Below, one piece after another: positions 9,731 through 20,415 of a stretch of 64,000 nt of DNA (its first letter is position 1; each line of letters starts with the position of its first letter). The translations under genes were made by a program, and so were the position numbers. The notes beneath the pieces are model-generated. The model was not told where the DNA came from. It did no database searches and was given only the letters and a program-made list of their open reading frames with translations. The stretch comes from Rossellomorea arthrocnemi. Its GTDB lineage: Bacteria > Bacillota > Bacilli > Bacillales > Bacillaceae_B. The DNA lies in contig NZ_CAJGBF010000004.1 in assembly GCF_904424705.1 (NCBI RefSeq), positions 1 through 64,000 on the forward strand, read 5' to 3'.

Positions 9731-9934
9731 ATGAAAAAACAATTAGCACGATCAAGGTCAAACAGAAAGCTGGCTGGAGTGATTGGAGGATTGGCCCGTT
9801 ATATGGGGATCGATGCTACAATCCTGAGGGTGATCTTCATCATCCTGCTCATTCCGACGGGATTCTTTCCTCTAGTCGTCATATACGGTTTACTGGCATT
9901 CGTGCTGCCACATGAGGAGGAAGCCATCAGATAA
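9731..9934 (+). CDS. yvlC: PspC-domain membrane protein (YvlC-like)
   Basis: A 67-residue PspC-domain protein. It has the basic leader KKQLARSRSNRKLAGVIGGLARYMGID and one long hydrophobic segment (VIFIILLIPTGFFPLVVIYGLLAFVL). PspC domains sit in the membrane and take part in phage-shock-type envelope stress responses. Its stop codon overlaps the start of yvlD by one base, so the two are probably translationally coupled. The B. subtilis homologue has almost the same length and position. Confidence 0.88.
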   Translation: MKKQLARSRSNRKLAGVIGGLARYMGIDATILRVIFIILLIPTGFFPLVVIYGLLAFVLPHEEEAIR

Positions 9935-10290
9935 TGAGATGGATTATTGGAATTTTAATCAATGCCGTAATCTTTATTGCATTAGCCGGCTTTTTCGACG
10001 GGTTTGAAGTGTCGGGGATCACAGCGGCCATCGGTGCGAGCTTTATCCTGTCGATTCTGAATGTGCTCGTGAAACCCATTTTGATCATCCTGACTTTGCC
10101 GGTCACGATTTTATCACTGGGACTGTTTCTATTCGTCATCAATGCGATTACGCTATTATTGACGGACGGTCTGATGGGAAGCAGTTTTGAGCTGTCAGGA
10201 TTTGGTATGGCTTTTCTGGCATCTATTATTTTGTCACTTGCCAATTTGGTGATCCAAAAAGCGGTGCTCGAGCCGATGAAAGAGAAATAA
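9934..10290 (+). CDS. yvlD: Phage-holin family 4 membrane protein (YvlD-like)
   Basis: A 118-residue integral membrane protein with four hydrophobic segments and the family sequence FDGFEVSGITAAIGASFILSIL near the N-terminus, followed by LNVLVKPILIILTLPVTIL. These residues are characteristic of the phage holin family 4 superfamily (YvlD/MmcQ-like), whose cellular function is unclear and which is not a lysis protein in this context. It is the last gene of the operon, followed 15 bp later by a terminator hairpin. Confidence 0.88.
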   Translation: MRWIIGILINAVIFIALAGFFDGFEVSGITAAIGASFILSILNVLVKPILIILTLPVTILSLGLFLFVINAITLLLTDGLMGSSFELSGFGMAFLASIILSLANLVIQKAVLEPMKEK

Positions 10291-10304
10291 AAGTAATTAA
10301 AAGG

Positions 10305-10333
10305 ACTCCGGCTTTCACGAGCCGGAGTTTTTT
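10305..10333 (+). terminator. Rho-independent terminator of yvlABCD
   Basis: ACTCCGGCT and AGCCGGAGT pair around a TTCACG loop and are followed by a run of T. Confidence 0.92.
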
Positions 10334-10720
10334 GTGTGGTTAAAAAAAGGGGGTATCTATTTCGGGGGTATCCCTCATAAAAGGGGTCAACCACAGCCTT
10401 GAACATGACTTTCAAGTCCTTGATTCCATATCCACCCACAAAGAGATTATGTCGATTATCAAAGCATTTTTAGAAGCGTAGCTGGCTAGCCTTTTTTGGT
10501 GTTTTCGTACACTCTTTTTTTGAAGGTGTACATATTGGTTGACAGAATCTTGGCAGGTATTATGTTATAAAGCATCCTTCGAAAAGATGATTTCCTATCC
10601 CAACATCAAACCAGTCTTTGTGGATGAGTAAGCTGCCTTGCGCTTTTCTCCATTATTGCTAAAATAGGTTAGAGTACGCTTATAAATATGAAGCGAGTGT
10701 AACGTGAAGGAGGAGCTACA
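10334..10720. other. Gene-free interval before hprK
   Basis: No convincing gene is visible. The right part holds a possible sigma-A promoter, TTGCGC (10638-10643) and TAAAAT (10660-10665) with 16 bp between them, and the AAGGAGGAG ribosome site of hprK at 10707-10715. GTACAC/GTGTAC half-sites near 10510-10535 can pair over a long loop. A second TTGACA near 10538 has no well-placed -10. Confidence 0.4.
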
Positions 10721-11656
10721 GTGGCAAAAGTTCGCACGAAAGATATCGTCGAGAAGTTTAAGTTGGACCTTGTCGGCGGAGAAGAAGGTTTACATAGACC
10801 GATTACCACGAGTGATATTTCCCGCCCGGGTTTGGAAATGGCCGGCTATTTCAACTACTATCCTGCGGAACGCATTCAGTTATTAGGGAAAACCGAGTTA
10901 TCTTTTCTTGAGTTGCTGGATGAAGCAGAACGCAAGCGCAGAATGGAAGCACTCTGTACTGATATTACTCCTGGAATCATTATTTCCAGAGACCTGGAGA
11001 TACCGGATGAGCTTGTGGAAGCCGCGAATCGATATGACGTTCCTGTCATGCGTTCATCCATGAAAACAACACGATTTTCTTCCAGACTGACCAATTATTT
11101 GGAAAGCAAGTTAGCTCCTACAACGGCGATCCACGGGGTGTTGGTGGATATCTATGGTGTTGGTGTACTGATTACGGGAAAAAGCGGAGTGGGGAAAAGT
11201 GAAACCGCCCTTGAGCTTGTGAAAAGAGGGCACCGTCTTGTGGCTGATGATTGTGTGGAAATCCGCCAGGAAGATATGGATACGTTGATTGGAAGCTCAC
11301 CTGAGTTAATTGAGCATCTCCTGGAAATCCGCGGGTTGGGGATCATTAATGTGATGACCTTGTTTGGTGCCGGTGCTGTGCGAAGTTACAAGCGCATCAC
11401 TTTATGTATCAATCTTGAATTGTGGGATAAAACGAAACAGTACGACCGCCTCGGACTTGAAGAGGAGAAAATGAGAATCATTGATACGGATATTACGAAA
11501 TATACAGTACCGGTACGGCCGGGACGAAATCTTGCTGTCATCATCGAAGTAGCCGCCATGAATTTCCGACTGAAGCGCATGGGCGTAAATGCCGCCGAGC
11601 AATTCACGAACCGTTTGGCGGATGTGATTGAAGACGGGGAGAATGAGGACATTTAA
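10721..11656 (+). CDS. hprK: HPr kinase/phosphorylase
   Basis: HprK/P phosphorylates HPr and Crh on Ser46 with ATP or PPi and removes the phosphate when inorganic phosphate is high; P-Ser-HPr and P-Ser-Crh are co-repressors for CcpA in carbon catabolite repression. The 311-residue protein has Walker A GKSGVGKS at 153-160, the conserved His138 in [11 protein letters not shown], and the signature [16 protein letters not shown] near 202-217. It begins at a GTG behind AAGGAGGAG. The operon partner ppaX removes the pyrophosphate that HprK produces, and crh, its second substrate, is at 30096. Confidence 0.97.
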   Translation: MAKVRTKDIVEKFKLDLVGGEEGLHRPITTSDISRPGLEMAGYFNYYPAERIQLLGKTELSFLELLDEAERKRRMEALCTDITPGIIISRDLEIPDELVEAANRYDVPVMRSSMKTTRFSSRLTNYLESKLAPTTAIHGVLVDIYGVGVLITGKSGVGKSETALELVKRGHRLVADDCVEIRQEDMDTLIGSSPELIEHLLEIRGLGIINVMTLFGAGAVRSYKRITLCINLELWDKTKQYDRLGLEEEKMRIIDTDITKYTVPVRPGRNLAVIIEVAAMNFRLKRMGVNAAEQFTNRLADVIEDGENEDI

Positions 11657-11723
11657 GCTTTACATAAATAGCATAGATCGACTGAACCTTTATTTGGTAC
11701 CTTGACGAAAAAGGAGAGACAAA

Positions 11724-12560
11724 ATGAACGAGAATATTACGCCAATTGACCCTATAGCCATTTCACTCGGTCCGATCCAGGTGCACTGGTATGGTGTCAT
11801 CATCGGACTTGGAATTGCTTTGGGGCTTTATTTAGTTATTCGTGAGAGCAAGCGTTTAGGACTTCATCCCGATACATTCATCGATTTGCTCGTATGGGCG
11901 ATTCCCATCGCCATTATTTGTGCCAGGGCTTATTACGTTATCTTTGAATGGGACAATTACTATGCTGATCACCCCGGGGACATCATCAAAGTATGGAATG
12001 GCGGGATTGCCATCCATGGTGCTTTGATTGGATCGGTCCTGACGACCGTTGTGTTCGCCAAAGTGAAGGGTCTGTCCTTCTGGAAGCTGACGGATATTGC
12101 TGCGCCCAGTATCATTCTGGGTCAGGCAATCGGACGCTGGGGAAACTTTGTAAATCAGGAAGCCCATGGTGGAGAGGTCTCCCGTACATTTCTTGAGAAC
12201 TTGATGTTGCCTGATTTCATCATTAATCAAATGTACATTGATGGTGCCTATTATCATCCTACCTTCCTATATGAATCTCTCTGGAGCTTTGCGGGACTGA
12301 TACTGCTGCTTGTGCTGAGAAGAAAAGCCGGCTGGCTGCGCAGAGGAGAATTGTTCCTTGCGTATGTGGTCTGGTATTCAATTGGTCGTTTTTTTGTAGA
12401 AGGTCTTCGTACGGATAGTCTGATGCTCGGATCTTTACGATTCGCCCAAGTAATATCCATCGTCCTGATCATCGCCGCGATCGCTGTGTTCTTTTACAGA
12501 AGAAAAGCGGGTCTTGCTCAAAAGGCGTATGATGAGAAAACGGATACTGTGAACGCTTAA
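11724..12560 (+). CDS. lgt: Prolipoprotein diacylglyceryl transferase
   Basis: Lgt moves diacylglycerol from phosphatidylglycerol to the lipobox cysteine of prolipoproteins, the first step in lipoprotein maturation. The 278-residue protein has about seven membrane segments and the signature [16 protein letters not shown] near residues 135-150, with the YGVIIG and HPTFLYES motifs also present. It lies between hprK and yvoD as in B. subtilis. A lipoprotein substrate is encoded in this window at 62553. Confidence 0.96.
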   Translation: MNENITPIDPIAISLGPIQVHWYGVIIGLGIALGLYLVIRESKRLGLHPDTFIDLLVWAIPIAIICARAYYVIFEWDNYYADHPGDIIKVWNGGIAIHGALIGSVLTTVVFAKVKGLSFWKLTDIAAPSIILGQAIGRWGNFVNQEAHGGEVSRTFLENLMLPDFIINQMYIDGAYYHPTFLYESLWSFAGLILLLVLRRKAGWLRRGELFLAYVVWYSIGRFFVEGLRTDSLMLGSLRFAQVISIVLIIAAIAVFFYRRKAGLAQKAYDEKTDTVNA

Positions 12561-12579
12561 CAGAAAGGGAGTAAGGAGT

Positions 12580-13545
12580 ATGTGGATGTCATCTTTGAGA
12601 AATGGCGGAGTCACAGGTTTGAAAACGACGTGGTCGTTGGGGAAAGTCATTTTTCCCATTACGCTGATTGTCTTTTTGCTGCAATACACCCCGGTCCTAC
12701 CGTGGATCATGGAGAAGATTTCGCCGTTCATGAGGCTGCTCGGTCTTTCAGGGGATGCAGCGATTCCCCTTGTCCTTGGGAATTTCCTTAATCTTTATGC
12801 GGGAATCGGAGGGATCCTGTCACTTGATTTAACGGTGAAGGAAGTATTCATTATCGCAGTGATGCTTTCTTTCTCCCATAATCTGTTCATTGAATCGACG
12901 GTCGCTTCAAAAGTTGGTGTGAAGATCTGGCTGATTGTAGCTGTCAGGATAGGACTCGCTCTATTATCTGCCGTGGTCATCAATCTCGTATGGAACGGCG
13001 GTTCGGATATTGCACAGTATGGAATGATGCCCCCTCAGCAGGCGGAACCGAGTGGTTGGGGAGAAATCATCTTGATGGGGCTTGAAAAGGCAGGATTCGG
13101 TGTCCTCCAATTGGCTCTCATCGTCATTCCCCTGATGATGATTATCCAGGTAATGAAAGACTTAAAATGGATGGACTTGTTCTCGCGCTGGATGTCCCCT
13201 GCTACACGTGCTCTTGGTATGAATGAGAATACCTCGACGACGATGGTGGCAGGACTCGTCATCGGTCTTGCCTACGGGGCGGGAGTAATGATCCAGGCGG
13301 TCAAGGAGGACGGTGTCAGCAAGAAAGATGTCACGATTGCCTTCATCTTTTTAGTAGCATGCCATGCCGTGGTGGAGGATACCTTAATCTTCCTCCCGTT
13401 GGGTATACCTGTGCTGCCATTGCTCTTGATCAGACTGGTGACGGCCATACTGTTGACTATGGCAGTGGCATATTTCTGGAACAAAGTCGATGCTAAGAAA
13501 GAAAAGGAGCTGCATTATGAGCAGGATTACAACAATTCTATTTGA
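12580..13545 (+). CDS. yvoD: Nucleoside-recognition (Gate) domain membrane protein, YvoD-like
   Basis: A 321-residue membrane protein of the nucleoside recognition/spore maturation Gate-domain family, with two similar halves of hydrophobic segments. Repeated features such as [16 protein letters not shown] and [15 protein letters not shown] are visible, and the acidic [10 protein letters not shown] motif typical of the family occurs near 270. The transported substrate is not known. Two ATGs are possible (12580 and 12586); GAAAGGGAG serves the first and TAAGGAG the second. Its 3' end overlaps ppaX by 29 bp, so the two are coupled. Confidence 0.85.
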   Translation: MWMSSLRNGGVTGLKTTWSLGKVIFPITLIVFLLQYTPVLPWIMEKISPFMRLLGLSGDAAIPLVLGNFLNLYAGIGGILSLDLTVKEVFIIAVMLSFSHNLFIESTVASKVGVKIWLIVAVRIGLALLSAVVINLVWNGGSDIAQYGMMPPQQAEPSGWGEIILMGLEKAGFGVLQLALIVIPLMMIIQVMKDLKWMDLFSRWMSPATRALGMNENTSTTMVAGLVIGLAYGAGVMIQAVKEDGVSKKDVTIAFIFLVACHAVVEDTLIFLPLGIPVLPLLLIRLVTAILLTMAVAYFWNKVDAKKEKELHYEQDYNNSI

Positions 13546-14167
13546 TTTGGATGGAACGCTGATTAATACGAATGATCTGATCATTTCATCCTTCTTGCAT
13601 ACATTGAATCACTATTATCCAGGGCAATATGAAGAAAAAGATGTTCATCCATTTATGGGTCCGCCCCTTGAAGAGTCGTTCAGTGGTTTGAACCCTGAAA
13701 AAATGGAAGAGATGTGTGCTCACTACCGTAAACACAATCATGAACATCATGATTCCCTTGTGACAGAATTTGAGGGCGTCTATGAAACCGTGAAGACGCT
13801 TTACGAAAATGGATACAAATTAGCCATCGTCTCAACGAAGGTCCGTGATGTAGTGTTGAAAGGATTGGACCTGATGAATCTTCGTCAGTTCTTTGATGTT
13901 ATCATCACACTTGATGAGGTGGAAAACGCGAAGCCTCATCCCGAACCAATCGAAAAAGCTTTGGTGGCATTGGGATCTTCACCGGATGAATCCATCATGA
14001 TTGGAGACAATCATCACGATATTTTAGCTGGAAAAAATGCAGGCGTTCTGTCGGCGGGAGTCGCATGGAGTGCAAAGGGAAGAGAGCATCTAGCCCATTA
14101 CGAACCGGATTTCATGCTTGATACCATGAAAGATTTGTTAGCAATTGTGGGAGCTCCGACTGCATGA
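13517..14167 (+). CDS. ppaX: Pyrophosphatase PpaX
   Basis: A HAD-superfamily phosphatase that in B. subtilis hydrolyses the pyrophosphate released when HPr kinase/phosphorylase dephosphorylates P-Ser-HPr. The HAD motifs are FDLDGTL (motif I, residues 8-14), STK (motif II) and [14 protein letters not shown] (motif IV). Start at 13517 is preferred over an upstream in-frame codon because AAAGGAG ends 7 bp before it and the protein then begins [13 protein letters not shown] like its relatives. Length from this start is 216 residues, as in B. subtilis. It overlaps yvoD and, by ATGA, yvoF. Confidence 0.93.
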   Translation: MSRITTILFDLDGTLINTNDLIISSFLHTLNHYYPGQYEEKDVHPFMGPPLEESFSGLNPEKMEEMCAHYRKHNHEHHDSLVTEFEGVYETVKTLYENGYKLAIVSTKVRDVVLKGLDLMNLRQFFDVIITLDEVENAKPHPEPIEKALVALGSSPDESIMIGDNHHDILAGKNAGVLSAGVAWSAKGREHLAHYEPDFMLDTMKDLLAIVGAPTA

Positions 14168-14703
14168 GACGTACGACCCGTTATCCTGTTGAAGGAGCAA
14201 ATTCCCTCTGGCATGTGTATAAAACCGTTCCATTCGGGAAGGTCGTTAAAAATTTCATCGTCATCCAGCTCGCCCGGTACACACCATTTTTAGGAATGAA
14301 GAATTGGCTGTATAAGACATTTTTACGGATGAACATCGGAGAACACACTTCGTTCGCCTTGATGGTGATGCTTGATGTGATGTTTCCTGAGAAGATTTCC
14401 GTAGGACGAAACACGGTCATCGGGTATAACACGACGATCCTAGCCCATGAATACTTGATCAAGGAATACCGATTAGGTGACGTTGAGATTGGATCTGAAG
14501 TGATGATCGGTGCCAACACGACGGTTTTACCCGGCGTGAAAATCGGAGACGGGGCCATCGTCTCAGCGGGAACTCTTGTACATAAAGATGTGCCTGCCGG
14601 GGCCTTCGTCGGGGGGAACCCGATGAAAGTCGTCTATACGAAAGAGGAATTGGCCGAACGATGGCGGGAAGATGCCATCTATGGGTTGAATAGAGAAGAA
14701 TAA
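14164..14703 (+). CDS. yvoF: Left-handed beta-helix acetyltransferase, YvoF-like
   Basis: A 179-residue hexapeptide-repeat acyltransferase of the LacA/NodL type. Repeats such as [48 protein letters not shown] and the closing motif [16 protein letters not shown] are typical of CoA-dependent O-acetyltransferases. The acceptor is unknown. It overlaps ppaX by four bases (ATGA) and ends the hprK-lgt-yvoD-ppaX-yvoF operon; a terminator follows directly. Confidence 0.9.
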   Translation: MRRTTRYPVEGANSLWHVYKTVPFGKVVKNFIVIQLARYTPFLGMKNWLYKTFLRMNIGEHTSFALMVMLDVMFPEKISVGRNTVIGYNTTILAHEYLIKEYRLGDVEIGSEVMIGANTTVLPGVKIGDGAIVSAGTLVHKDVPAGAFVGGNPMKVVYTKEELAERWREDAIYGLNREE

Positions 14704-14707
14704 GGGA

Positions 14708-14747
14708 AAAGGCAATGATAGAGTGGATTCTGTCTTTGCCTTTTTTT
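14708..14747 (+). terminator. Terminator of the hprK operon
   Basis: AAGGCAA pairs with TTGCCTT, the inner GATAGAG pairs with TTCTGTC, and the hairpin ends in a run of seven T. Confidence 0.8.
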
Positions 14748-14824
14748 GTATGGATGTTGAGGGACTTGAATGTGCGTGTTAAAGGAGCAGTGTTAGTTGT
14801 AATTGAAAATAGCCGACGGAAGGG

Positions 14825-14945
14825 CACTGTTCATCGCTGCCTCAAAAAGATTGGAATGGGATTTGTGAGACTCCTGCGGAAAAACGGCCTGGATGAGACC
14901 CCGCAGCATCCCATTCCAATCAAGCAGTATACTATTTGAACAGTG
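14825..14945. repeat. Palindromic intergenic repeat with nested hairpin
   Basis: Outer arms CACTGTTCA (14825-14833) and TGAACAGTG (14937-14945) enclose a perfect 14-bp inner inverted repeat, GATTGGAATGGGAT (14849-14862) with its complement at 14908-14921. The core carries GAGACTCCTGCGG and TGAGACCCCGCAG, the hallmark of the long repeat family seen elsewhere in the window. No coding potential. With the his promoter it accounts for the 446-bp gap before hisZ. Confidence 0.75.
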
Positions 14946-15000
14946 TTGGAGCACTAACTTTAATAAAGATTAGCTTCAAAAAAATCCATAAATCTAAAGG

Positions 15001-15029
15001 TTGACGAATAAAAAAAGAAACGCTACACT
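15001..15029 (+). promoter_or_regulatory. Sigma-A promoter of the histidine operon
   Basis: TTGACG (15001-15006) and TACACT (15024-15029) are separated by 17 bp. No T-box leader motif is visible in the roughly 115-nt leader that would follow. Confidence 0.75.
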
Positions 15030-15149
15030 ACTAATAACTTTATTTTATTAGCACATTAGCGAACTAAAGGATTTCTGAATAATTGAGAATTAGTAGTAAT
15101 CCCTCATTCGGGGGAAAATAGATGAATGAATATGCCAAAGGTGGTTCTT

Positions 15150-16337
15150 ATGACTAATTTGTTTATGTTCGAGAAACCATTGGGAATGAGAGATACATTC
15201 CCTGATTTATATGAAATCAAGGATAAAACGAAGAAGAAAATGGAACAAGCTATGAAATTGTGGGGCTACAGGTTTATTGAAACCCCAAGCCTTGAATATT
15301 ATGAAACCGTCGGGGAAGCGTCAGCGATCCTTGATCAGCAGCTATTCAAACTGCTGGATCAACAGGGACATACTCTTGTATTAAGACCCGATATGACCGC
15401 TCCGATCGCGCGAATTGCTGCGTCCAAATTATTAAAGGATGAAGCGCCCCTGAGACTTGCTTACTCAAACTCCGTATTCAGGGCCCAACAGCGGGAAGGT
15501 GGACGTCCAGCAGAATTTGAACAGGTAGGGATTGAATGCATAGGCGACGATTCCGTCAGTGCTGATGGAGAAGTTATCGCTCTGATGGTATCGGTATTAA
15601 AAGAAGCGGGCTTGGAACATTTTAAGATTTCCATCGGTCATATCGGATTTGTTCAGGAGTTGTTCACTCAAATCGTCGGAACGGAAGAACGTGCCGACAC
15701 GTTAAGAAGATACTTATATGAGAAGAACTATGTCGGCTACCGGCAGCATGTCAATGAATTGGCCCTATCTTCCATTGATAAAGAGCGTCTTTTCAAGTTC
15801 CTGCAATTACGCGGATCAGATGCTGTACTCGGTGAAGCCCATACCCTTATTGAAGGAGAAAAAGGACTTCAGGCAATCGAGCAGCTGAAAGACTTGTGGA
15901 GTATATTAAAAGATTATGAAGTGGAACAATATGTGAAATTCGACTTGAGCCTTGTCAGTCATATGAGCTATTATTCCGGCATTTTATTTGAAGTGTACGG
16001 GGAAAATGTCGGTTTTGCCATCGGGAATGGCGGGCGCTACAATAAGCTCCTCGAAAAGTTCGGGAAAAATTCCGGGGCGACGGGCTTCGGACTGCGTCTT
16101 GACTACGTATTGGAAGCAATGCAGGTTACATTATTCCCGACTCATCAACAGTGTGTACTGTTTAGTGATGAGCGCAGGAAGGAGGCCATCAGTCTGGCCC
16201 GTGACCTGAGAAATGAAGGGGTCGGGGTTGTGCTGCAGAATTGGAAGGGCGTAGGAGATGTGGATGAGTTTACAAAGGGGTTCAGTCATGTCCACTTCGT
16301 AATTGGTCAGGACCGAAAAGGCGGTGAAACATCATGA
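15150..16337 (+). CDS. hisZ: ATP phosphoribosyltransferase regulatory subunit
   Basis: HisZ is a histidyl-tRNA-synthetase-like protein without charging activity; it joins the short HisG to form the active, histidine-sensitive enzyme of the first step of histidine synthesis. The protein shows the class II synthetase features [13 protein letters not shown] and [20 protein letters not shown], and [13 protein letters not shown] at the end of the catalytic-like domain. The start at 15150 is chosen because AAGGTGGT at 15137-15144 precedes it and the protein then begins close to the family norm ([14 protein letters not shown]); ATGs at 15126 and 15132 are also in frame. It overlaps hisG by ATGA. Confidence 0.95.
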   Translation: MTNLFMFEKPLGMRDTFPDLYEIKDKTKKKMEQAMKLWGYRFIETPSLEYYETVGEASAILDQQLFKLLDQQGHTLVLRPDMTAPIARIAASKLLKDEAPLRLAYSNSVFRAQQREGGRPAEFEQVGIECIGDDSVSADGEVIALMVSVLKEAGLEHFKISIGHIGFVQELFTQIVGTEERADTLRRYLYEKNYVGYRQHVNELALSSIDKERLFKFLQLRGSDAVLGEAHTLIEGEKGLQAIEQLKDLWSILKDYEVEQYVKFDLSLVSHMSYYSGILFEVYGENVGFAIGNGGRYNKLLEKFGKNSGATGFGLRLDYVLEAMQVTLFPTHQQCVLFSDERRKEAISLARDLRNEGVGVVLQNWKGVGDVDEFTKGFSHVHFVIGQDRKGGETS

Positions 16338-16957
16338 GTGCGTTAACCATTGCCATGCCAAAAGGCAGGATCTTCGAAGAAGCTGTGGAACTATTGAGGA
16401 AGGCAGATTATAACCTCCCGCCTGAGTTCGATGACTCGAGAAAGCTCATCATCGAAGTCCCTGAGGAGGACTTGCGTTTCATCCTCGCTAAGCCGATGGA
16501 TGTCCCGACATATGTAGAGCATGGGGTCGCTGATTTAGGTATAGCCGGGAAGGATGTCATGCTTGAAGAAGAGCGGGACGTCTATGAACTGCTAGATTTA
16601 CGGATCAGTGGATGCTACTTGGCAGTGGCTGGACTTCCGAATACGAAAATGAGTGATGTGGCTCCGAAGATAGCAACCAAGTACCCGAATGTCGCTTCAT
16701 CCTATTTCCGTGAACAGGGTGAGCAGGTGGAAATCATTAAATTAAATGGTTCCATCGAATTGGCGCCTTTAATCGGACTTGCTGACCGCATTGTCGATAT
16801 TGTTTCTACTGGCCGGACCTTGAAAGAAAACGGCCTGGTAGAATACGAAACCATCGTCGGCATCACTTCACGCCTCATCGTCAACCCCGTCAGCTACCGG
16901 ATGAAAGACGAAAAAATCGAAGACCTCGTCACCCGCCTCACACGCATCATCGGGTAG
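16334..16957 (+). CDS. hisG: ATP phosphoribosyltransferase, short form
   Basis: HisG joins ATP and PRPP to make phosphoribosyl-ATP, the committed step of histidine synthesis. The 207-residue protein is the short form, which lacks the C-terminal histidine-binding domain and depends on HisZ, encoded immediately upstream with a four-base overlap. The motif [18 protein letters not shown] near 155-172 binds PRPP. It is followed by an unusual 169-bp interval filled with GGGACGGACCT repeats before hisD. Confidence 0.97.
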   Translation: MSALTIAMPKGRIFEEAVELLRKADYNLPPEFDDSRKLIIEVPEEDLRFILAKPMDVPTYVEHGVADLGIAGKDVMLEEERDVYELLDLRISGCYLAVAGLPNTKMSDVAPKIATKYPNVASSYFREQGEQVEIIKLNGSIELAPLIGLADRIVDIVSTGRTLKENGLVEYETIVGITSRLIVNPVSYRMKDEKIEDLVTRLTRIIG

Positions 16958-17107
16958 GAGGGACGGACCTTTAATAAAAAGGTCCACATATGAGTGTTTA
17001 CAAGCATTTATGGAGTTTTTGGGGCGGATAATTGGTGGAAATCGAGGTCCGTCCCCTTGTATAGAGATTACATAAGGGAGGCAGGTCCTTATTTCAGGTC
17101 CGTCCCT
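16958..17107. repeat. GGGACGGACCT palindromic repeats between hisG and hisD
   Basis: Three arms are present: GAGGGACGGACCTTT facing AAAAGGTCC (16958-16985), GAGGTCCGTCCCC (17044-17056), and AGGTCCT followed by AGGTCCGTCCCT (17083-17107). The same unit recurs at 2610, 18406-18440, 21799-21840 and 25276. They resemble REP-type sequences. They separate two genes that are adjacent or overlapping in most his operons. Confidence 0.75.
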
Positions 17108-17126
17108 ATAAAGGTTGGTGAATTGT

Positions 17127-18401
17127 GTGAAGATTATTAGGGATATAAGCGGGGCGACGATCAGGCGTTCTGTCGATAATGGCACGGAGGAGCAGCGCAA
17201 AGCGGTTCAAGAGATTATCTCTTCAGTGCAGAAAGGTGGAGAAAAAGCCGTCCATGCCTACACGGAGAAATTCGATGGTGTCCGATTAGAGAACTCTAAA
17301 GTTTCTGAGAGTGAGATAGAGGAGGCTTACTCATCTCTTGATCCGGAGATGGTCTCGATCATTGAGGAAGCGGCAGCTAATATTCGAGACTTTCATGCAC
17401 AGCAAAAAAGGTCCTCTTGGTTCACAACAGACACAACTGGAACGATGCTCGGTCAAAAGCTTACGCCGCTTGATTCGGTAGGTGTGTACGTTCCGGGTGG
17501 GACAGCGGCTTACCCATCGTCCGTATTGATGAATGTACTTCCGGCAAAAGTGGCTGGAGTAAAGAGAATTACAATGGTTTCACCTCCTGGTAAGGATGGG
17601 AAGTTATCTCCAGGGGTACTTGTGGCCGCGAAGGTGGCCGGGGTAGAGGACATCTTCAAAATCGGTGGTGCCCAAGCCATAGCCGCACTGGCGTATGGAA
17701 CGGAAACCATCTTGCCTGTGGATAAAATAACGGGACCGGGGAACTTATATGTCGCCTTGGCAAAACGGGAAGTGTTCGGTGACGTGGATATTGATATGAT
17801 CGCCGGTCCGAGTGAAATTGTGATTCTTGCAGACGAACATCAGCGTGCCGATGAAATCGCCGCTGACCTTCTTTCACAGGCAGAGCATGATGTGTTTGCG
17901 TCTGCCGTCCTGGTGACAAATTCCTCGACGCTTGCTGAAGAAGTGTCCACTCAGGTTGAACATCAACTAACCTCCCTTCCCCGTGAAGAGATCGCCCGTC
18001 AATCGATCACCCATTATGGAGCAATCTATGTGACGGGGAATATGGAAGAAGGGATCGAGGTAGTTAATAAGCTTGCAGCAGAGCATTTAGAAATCCTGAC
18101 GGAGAAGCCCTTTGAAACGATGGCGAAAATCCGTCATGCGGGTGCGATTTTTCTAGGTCGTTACAGCTCCGAGCCTGTCGGGGATTACTTTGCAGGACCG
18201 AATCACGTCCTTCCGACGAACGGCACAGCCCGTTTCTCAAGTCCTTTGAATGTAGATGAATTTATGAAAAAGACAAGCGTTATATCCTATAGTGAAACAG
18301 CACTGGAGCAAAACTATCAAAAAATCGCCAAGCTTGCACGATTAGAGGGCCTTGAAGCCCATGCAAGGGCCGTGGAAATTCGATTCGATAAAGAGAAATA
18401 G
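17127..18401 (+). CDS. hisD: Histidinol dehydrogenase
   Basis: HisD oxidises L-histidinol to L-histidine in two NAD-dependent steps with a zinc ion at the active site. Family motifs are [16 protein letters not shown], the signature beginning [14 protein letters not shown] and containing LLSQAEHD, and [18 protein letters not shown] near 355. The start is put at GTG 17127 (MKIIRDIS), 6 bp after AAGGTTGGTG; an in-frame TTG at 17115 lies inside the ribosome site and is less likely. Length is about 424 residues, normal for the family. Confidence 0.96.
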   Translation: MKIIRDISGATIRRSVDNGTEEQRKAVQEIISSVQKGGEKAVHAYTEKFDGVRLENSKVSESEIEEAYSSLDPEMVSIIEEAAANIRDFHAQQKRSSWFTTDTTGTMLGQKLTPLDSVGVYVPGGTAAYPSSVLMNVLPAKVAGVKRITMVSPPGKDGKLSPGVLVAAKVAGVEDIFKIGGAQAIAALAYGTETILPVDKITGPGNLYVALAKREVFGDVDIDMIAGPSEIVILADEHQRADEIAADLLSQAEHDVFASAVLVTNSSTLAEEVSTQVEHQLTSLPREEIARQSITHYGAIYVTGNMEEGIEVVNKLAAEHLEILTEKPFETMAKIRHAGAIFLGRYSSEPVGDYFAGPNHVLPTNGTARFSSPLNVDEFMKKTSVISYSETALEQNYQKIAKLARLEGLEAHARAVEIRFDKEK

Positions 18402-18405
18402 GGAA

Positions 18406-18440
18406 GAGGGACGGACCTCCAAAGGGGAGGTCCGTCCCTC
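18406..18440. repeat. Perfect GGGACGGACCT palindrome between hisD and hisB
   Basis: GAGGGACGGACCTCC (18406-18420) and its exact complement (18426-18440) leave a 5-nt loop. No T-run follows, so it is not a classical terminator. It ends 5 bp before the hisB ribosome site. Confidence 0.88.
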
Positions 18441-18457
18441 CCAAAAAGGAGGACATC

Positions 18458-19045
18458 ATGGTGAGAAGTGCAGATATTGTGCGAAAGACGAATGAGACAG
18501 ATATTCGTTTGAGTTTTGGAATCGATGGGGAAGGAAATTCGAAAATGGAGACTGGGGTTCCGTTCATAAGTCATATGATGGATCTGTTCACAAAGCATGG
18601 ACAATTCGATTGTACTATTGAAGCAAGCGGAGATACCGAGGTCGATGACCATCACACGTCAGAGGATATCGGAATTTGCTTGGGTCAGGCATTATTGGAA
18701 GCACTTGGAGACAAGAAGGGCATCAAGCGTTACGGGTCCGCCATGGTACCGATGGATGAAGCTCTTGCCCAGGTAGTGGTGGACCTGAGTAACCGTCCTC
18801 ATCTTGAATTCCGTGCAGAACTTCCAAGTCAGAAAGTCGGAACCTTCGATACGGAGCTTGTTCACGAATTCCTTTGGAAGCTTGCTCTTGAAGCACGGAT
18901 GAACCTTCATGTCATCGTTCATTACGGTCATAACACTCACCATATCATTGAAGCGATCTTCAAGGCCCTTGGCCGTGCATTAGATGAAGCGACCACGATT
19001 GATCCCCGGGTAAAAGGGGTACCATCGACGAAGGGAATGTTATAA
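18458..19045 (+). CDS. hisB: Imidazoleglycerol-phosphate dehydratase
   Basis: HisB removes water from imidazoleglycerol phosphate to give imidazoleacetol phosphate, using two manganese ions. The 195-residue monofunctional enzyme shows the histidine-rich motifs EVDDHHTSEDIGI near 67-79 and HYGHNTHHIIEAIFKALGRAL near 154-174, as well as FDTELVHEFLWKLA. AAAGGAGG lies 6 bp before the ATG. It is followed three bases later by hisH. Confidence 0.97.
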   Translation: MVRSADIVRKTNETDIRLSFGIDGEGNSKMETGVPFISHMMDLFTKHGQFDCTIEASGDTEVDDHHTSEDIGICLGQALLEALGDKKGIKRYGSAMVPMDEALAQVVVDLSNRPHLEFRAELPSQKVGTFDTELVHEFLWKLALEARMNLHVIVHYGHNTHHIIEAIFKALGRALDEATTIDPRVKGVPSTKGML

Positions 19046-19048
19046 TAC

Positions 19049-19684
19049 ATGATCGGAATTGTGGACTACGGGATGGGGAATCTGTTCAGTGTCAGTAAAG
19101 CATTGGAGCGCTTGAGTGTCCCTTATTTCATAAGTGATGTCCAAGACGAATTATTGACAGCGGATGGGCTGATTTTACCAGGGGTTGGAGCATTTAAGGA
19201 CGCCATGAATCTCCTTGAAACCACCCATTTGAAAGAAACCATCCTAACGTTTGCTGAAAGCGGCAGACCGCTCCTTGGCATTTGTTTAGGAATGCAGTTG
19301 CTGTTTGAAGAAAGTAAGGAAAATGGATCAACAAAAGGATTGGCCCTCCTCCCCGGTGAGGTGCTCCATATCCCGAAAGTAGACCGTCAGGGAAATGCTT
19401 TTAAAGTCCCTCATATGGGCTGGAATCTTCTTCGTTTCCAGAAGAATTCCCCCATTTTAGAAGGGTTGACGGAAGGCTATGTGTACTTTGTTCATTCTTA
19501 TTATGTACACGAAGGATCCAAAGACGTGATTGCGGCAAGCTCCGATTATGCAGGTGTCGAAATCCCGGCCGTCGTGAGCCGGGAAAATATATACGGAATG
19601 CAGTTTCACCCTGAAAAAAGCGGGGATCTTGGAATGAAGCTGCTAGAAAACTTTACAAAGCGGGTGAAGGAGGCGGTCTCATGA
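19049..19684 (+). CDS. hisH: Imidazole glycerol phosphate synthase, glutaminase subunit
   Basis: HisH releases ammonia from glutamine and channels it to HisF. The 211-residue class I glutamine amidotransferase has the nucleophile elbow [13 protein letters not shown] (catalytic Cys near residue 79) and the [10 protein letters not shown] motif containing the catalytic His and Glu near 187-190. The [10 protein letters not shown] motif forms part of the oxyanion region. It overlaps hisA by four bases. Confidence 0.97.
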   Translation: MIGIVDYGMGNLFSVSKALERLSVPYFISDVQDELLTADGLILPGVGAFKDAMNLLETTHLKETILTFAESGRPLLGICLGMQLLFEESKENGSTKGLALLPGEVLHIPKVDRQGNAFKVPHMGWNLLRFQKNSPILEGLTEGYVYFVHSYYVHEGSKDVIAASSDYAGVEIPAVVSRENIYGMQFHPEKSGDLGMKLLENFTKRVKEAVS

Positions 19685-20415
19685 GTTTTACAATCTATCC
19701 TGCCATTGATATGCGTGGTGGAAAATGTGTCCGCCTGGTACAAGGGGATTATAATCAGGAAACGATATACGGTGACTCCCCTTTTGAGATGGCGAAGAAA
19801 TTCGTCGATGAAGGGGCTGAGTGGATTCATATGGTTGACCTTGATGGGGCAAGGGAAGGCTCACGGATCAATGATGAATTCGTCATTGCTGTTGCAGAAA
19901 AACTCGATGCAAAGGTACAAATTGGCGGCGGAATCCGTACGAAAGAGGATATTGAGCACTATTTAAACCGTGGAGTCGATCGCGTCATCATTGGGAGCAT
20001 CGCTGTTTCCAACAAAGAGTTGGTGAAGGGCTGGCTTTCTGAATACGGTGATAGGATCGCCATCGGATTAGACGCAAAGGACGGCTATGTGGCTACTCAC
20101 GGATGGTTGGAAACCTCAGCCCTTAAAGCGGTCGACCTTGGGCTGGAACTGGCTGAAGCCGGTGCTGAAACATTCATCTTCACCGATATTGCCACAGACG
20201 GAATGCTATCTGGTCCGAATGTTTATGCGGTTGCGGAGCTGGCTGAACAAACGGGAAAATCAGTGATTGCGTCTGGAGGCATTAGCTCACTTGAAGACCT
20301 GAGGACTTTAAAGCAATACGAAAGCCGGGGTGTATCCGGTGCCATTTGCGGTAAATCGATTTACACAGGGAAGTTTACGGTGAGTGAGGCAGTAAATGAG
20401 GTGAAGTCATGTTAA
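19681..20415 (+). CDS. hisA: Phosphoribosylformimino-5-aminoimidazole carboxamide ribotide isomerase
   Basis: HisA is a TIM-barrel isomerase that converts ProFAR to PRFAR. The 244-residue protein has the twin phosphate-binding segments of the HisA/HisF fold, visible as [14 protein letters not shown] near 80-93 and [13 protein letters not shown] near 198-210. The catalytic Asp pair sits in [15 protein letters not shown] (Asp8-like) and [14 protein letters not shown]. Overlaps of four bases with hisH and seven with hisF indicate tight translational coupling. Confidence 0.97.
   Translation: MSFTIYPAIDMRGGKCVRLVQGDYNQETIYGDSPFEMAKKFVDEGAEWIHMVDLDGAREGSRINDEFVIAVAEKLDAKVQIGGGIRTKEDIEHYLNRGVDRVIIGSIAVSNKELVKGWLSEYGDRIAIGLDAKDGYVATHGWLETSALKAVDLGLELAEAGAETFIFTDIATDGMLSGPNVYAVAELAEQTGKSVIASGGISSLEDLRTLKQYESRGVSGAICGKSIYTGKFTVSEAVNEVKSC

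Noticed and set aside
9927..10439. Reverse-strand frame of 170 codons across yvlD
   Set aside because: It is a shadow of yvlD and its terminator; the N-terminal part beyond the terminator has no recognisable homology.
14946..15149. T-box or other riboswitch in front of hisZ
   Set aside because: No AGGGTGGNACCGCG-type T-box motif, specifier loop or terminator-antiterminator pair was found in the leader.
16958..17107. CRISPR array in the his operon
   Set aside because: The repeats are palindromic, unequally spaced and lack regular spacers; no cas genes are present.
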